NCBI GenBank assembly: GCA_026415995.1
Contig: JAOAGB010000048.1
Location: forward strand, 1 to 14,608
DNA: 14,608 nucleotides
Direction: 5' to 3'
Origin: Thermodesulfovibrio sp.
Lineage (GTDB): Bacteria > Nitrospirota > Thermodesulfovibrionia > Thermodesulfovibrionales > Thermodesulfovibrionaceae
Positions 13,371 to 14,608 of the stretch are shown here, one piece after another; position 1 is the first letter of the stretch, and every line of letters begins with the position of its first letter. Made by a program: the position numbers and the translations under genes. Below the pieces are notes generated by a model. That model worked only from the letters and a program-made list of their open reading frames with translations. It was not told the DNA's origin and made no database searches.

Positions 13371-14608
13371 TGATTTATAATGAAACAACACATTTAAATT
13401 TATCACAAGCATTAATTAGGGAAAAGGATAGCTTACTTCATCTTCTCCAGGAAAATAATGAAATTTATAATATTTCCATTTCCTCTCTTGGTTTAGGAGC
13501 TTTATTTTATGAGAAATCATTTATTTTAATTGAGGAAAATGAGGATACTGCTCAAAAAATTTTCACTGCAATAAAAACTTTTGGAGAATTTTTCAGTGTT
13601 TCCGACGAAATTATGTATTTATCCAGTGAGGGTCCTGGAAGAACAAACACAATTATTAAATTTTTAAATTCTAAGGGAAAAAGATTAATTACAACAAAAG
13701 ATGCATTAATGTTCGACTCAGAAATTATAGATTTATCATTCCATATCAAAAAAGAATCCGAAATTGTAAGAGAAGAACTGTCTAAGAAATTACTGGGAGC
13801 TGGTTATTCAAAGGTAGAAATTGTTGTACAAGAAGGTGAGTTTTCTCATCATGGATGGGTTTTTGATATTTGGAATGTAGGAGAAGAATATCCATGCCGC
13901 ATTGAATTTTTTGGCGATATTGTAGAAGAAATAAAATACTTTTATCCAGACACACAAAAGTCTTTTAAAAGTTTATCAGAGATATTAATTATTCCTCATC
14001 AAGAAGCTAAAAGAGATAAAAATATAATCGAATTTGTAAGTCCAGAAATTTTAATAACAACAGATAGAGACTTATTACCTAATAGTTCGATCAATTGCAG
14101 AATAATTAAAATCTCCCATATTCCTTATCAATTTTCAAATACCTCGATTGATGCGAAGGACAAATCAATTGCTGGATTAGGGATAACAAAAAGTGAAAGA
14201 AATAGTCTTTTTGATTTTCCCAGAAACTTAAAAAAACTGGGAATTCCCATGCTTATAGTTCTCAATTCTCAAGGAAAGGCAGAAACTGTAAAAGAAATTT
14301 TGTTTAATCACGAAATAATTGCACCCATTATCAATAAAAATGATGTAATTAATTACACAGGTAAATATGCCATTACTGTAGGAGAAATGCATGAATATCT
14401 ATTCAGAGAAAATATTTTAATTATTACTGATCATGAAATTTTCGATGAAAAAATACATAGAAAGAAAAAACCAATTTTACAAAAAATACCATTAGACGGG
14501 ATAGAGATAAAAGAAGGAGACTATGTAGTACATAAAGAACATGGAATAGGTATATTTAAAGGAATAAAAAGGCAAACCTATGAAGATTTTGAAGAAGATG
14601 TTTTAGTC
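13370..14608 (+). CDS. mfd: Transcription-repair coupling factor Mfd (N-terminal part; cut by window end)
   Basis: Mfd pushes stalled RNA polymerase off DNA lesions and recruits UvrA. The first 413 codons are present, of roughly 1,000-1,150 expected. Visible parts are a UvrB-like N-terminal module (about 1-210), including QEGEFSHHGWVFDIW (154-168) and CRIEFFGDIVEEI (about 175-187), then a linker domain with VGEMHEYLFRENILIITDHEIF, then the start of the RNA-polymerase-interaction domain GDYVVHKEHGIGIFKGIK (383-400). The translocase motor lies beyond the edge. The RNA-polymerase domain begins about 95 residues earlier than in E. coli Mfd by my recollection, and the segment where others have a GIEYYLPLF-like motif is missing between about 214 and 232. 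The ATG overlaps the ubiA stop by one base (TAATG) with no Shine-Dalgarno site, so translation is probably coupled to ubiA. No alternative in-frame start nearby fits better. Confidence 0.93.
   Translation, partial: MIYNETTHLNLSQALIREKDSLLHLLQENNEIYNISISSLGLGALFYEKSFILIEENEDTAQKIFTAIKTFGEFFSVSDEIMYLSSEGPGRTNTIIKFLNSKGKRLITTKDALMFDSEIIDLSFHIKKESEIVREELSKKLLGAGYSKVEIVVQEGEFSHHGWVFDIWNVGEEYPCRIEFFGDIVEEIKYFYPDTQKSFKSLSEILIIPHQEAKRDKNIIEFVSPEILITTDRDLLPNSSINCRIIKISHIPYQFSNTSIDAKDKSIAGLGITKSERNSLFDFPRNLKKLGIPMLIVLNSQGKAETVKEILFNHEIIAPIINKNDVINYTGKYAITVGEMHEYLFRENILIITDHEIFDEKIHRKKKPILQKIPLDGIEIKEGDYVVHKEHGIGIFKGIKRQTYEDFEEDVLV

Overview
The window is AT-rich (roughly two thirds A+T by eye) and fully bacterial in layout: genes sit almost end to end, and the only gaps above 50 bases are three promoter regions. 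The mix of genes suggests a thermophilic or anaerobic, sulfate-reducer-like bacterium. It includes a formate dehydrogenase maturation factor, a family 57 glycoside hydrolase, a menaquinone-type UbiA prenyltransferase and a cysteine-rich A-type iron-sulfur carrier. Nitrospirota such as Thermodesulfovibrio would fit. This is an inference from gene content and composition, not a match to a known genome. No mobile element, CRISPR array, rRNA or tRNA was found, and no interval over 300 bases lacks a gene.

Layout: (1) 1-2863, minus strand: an A-type Fe-S carrier, hemB and uvrB form a tight operon, and uvrB runs off the left edge. (2) 2955-4359, plus strand: fdhD overlaps a pentapeptide-repeat gene. 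This pair diverges from the first operon across a 91-base gap whose predicted promoters share one palindromic -35 hexamer. (3) 4377-11105, minus strand: a six-gene run with gaps of 25 bases or less, in the order gcvH, lpdA, a DUF401-type membrane protein, eno, ftsB and a GH57 enzyme. It converges on the pentapeptide gene. (4) 11236-12429, minus strand: an MFS exporter. (5) 12507-14608, plus strand: ubiA, then the first 413 codons of mfd, which runs off the right edge.

Most genes are housekeeping: haem synthesis, nucleotide excision repair at both ends of the window (uvrB and mfd), glycolysis, the divisome, lipoamide redox chemistry and quinone synthesis. No obviously new multigene system (defence island, secretion system or biosynthetic cluster) is visible. 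The points most worth a second look are small. They are predicted leaderless or near-leaderless promoters for fdhD, the MFS gene and ubiA; FdhD with only one cysteine at its CxxC site; an A-type carrier with a CX3CX3C tail; a 39-pentad uninterrupted repeat protein; a DUF401 transporter and a GH57 enzyme embedded in the gcvH-lpdA-eno-ftsB operon; and an Mfd that looks short in the region before its RNA-polymerase-interaction domain.
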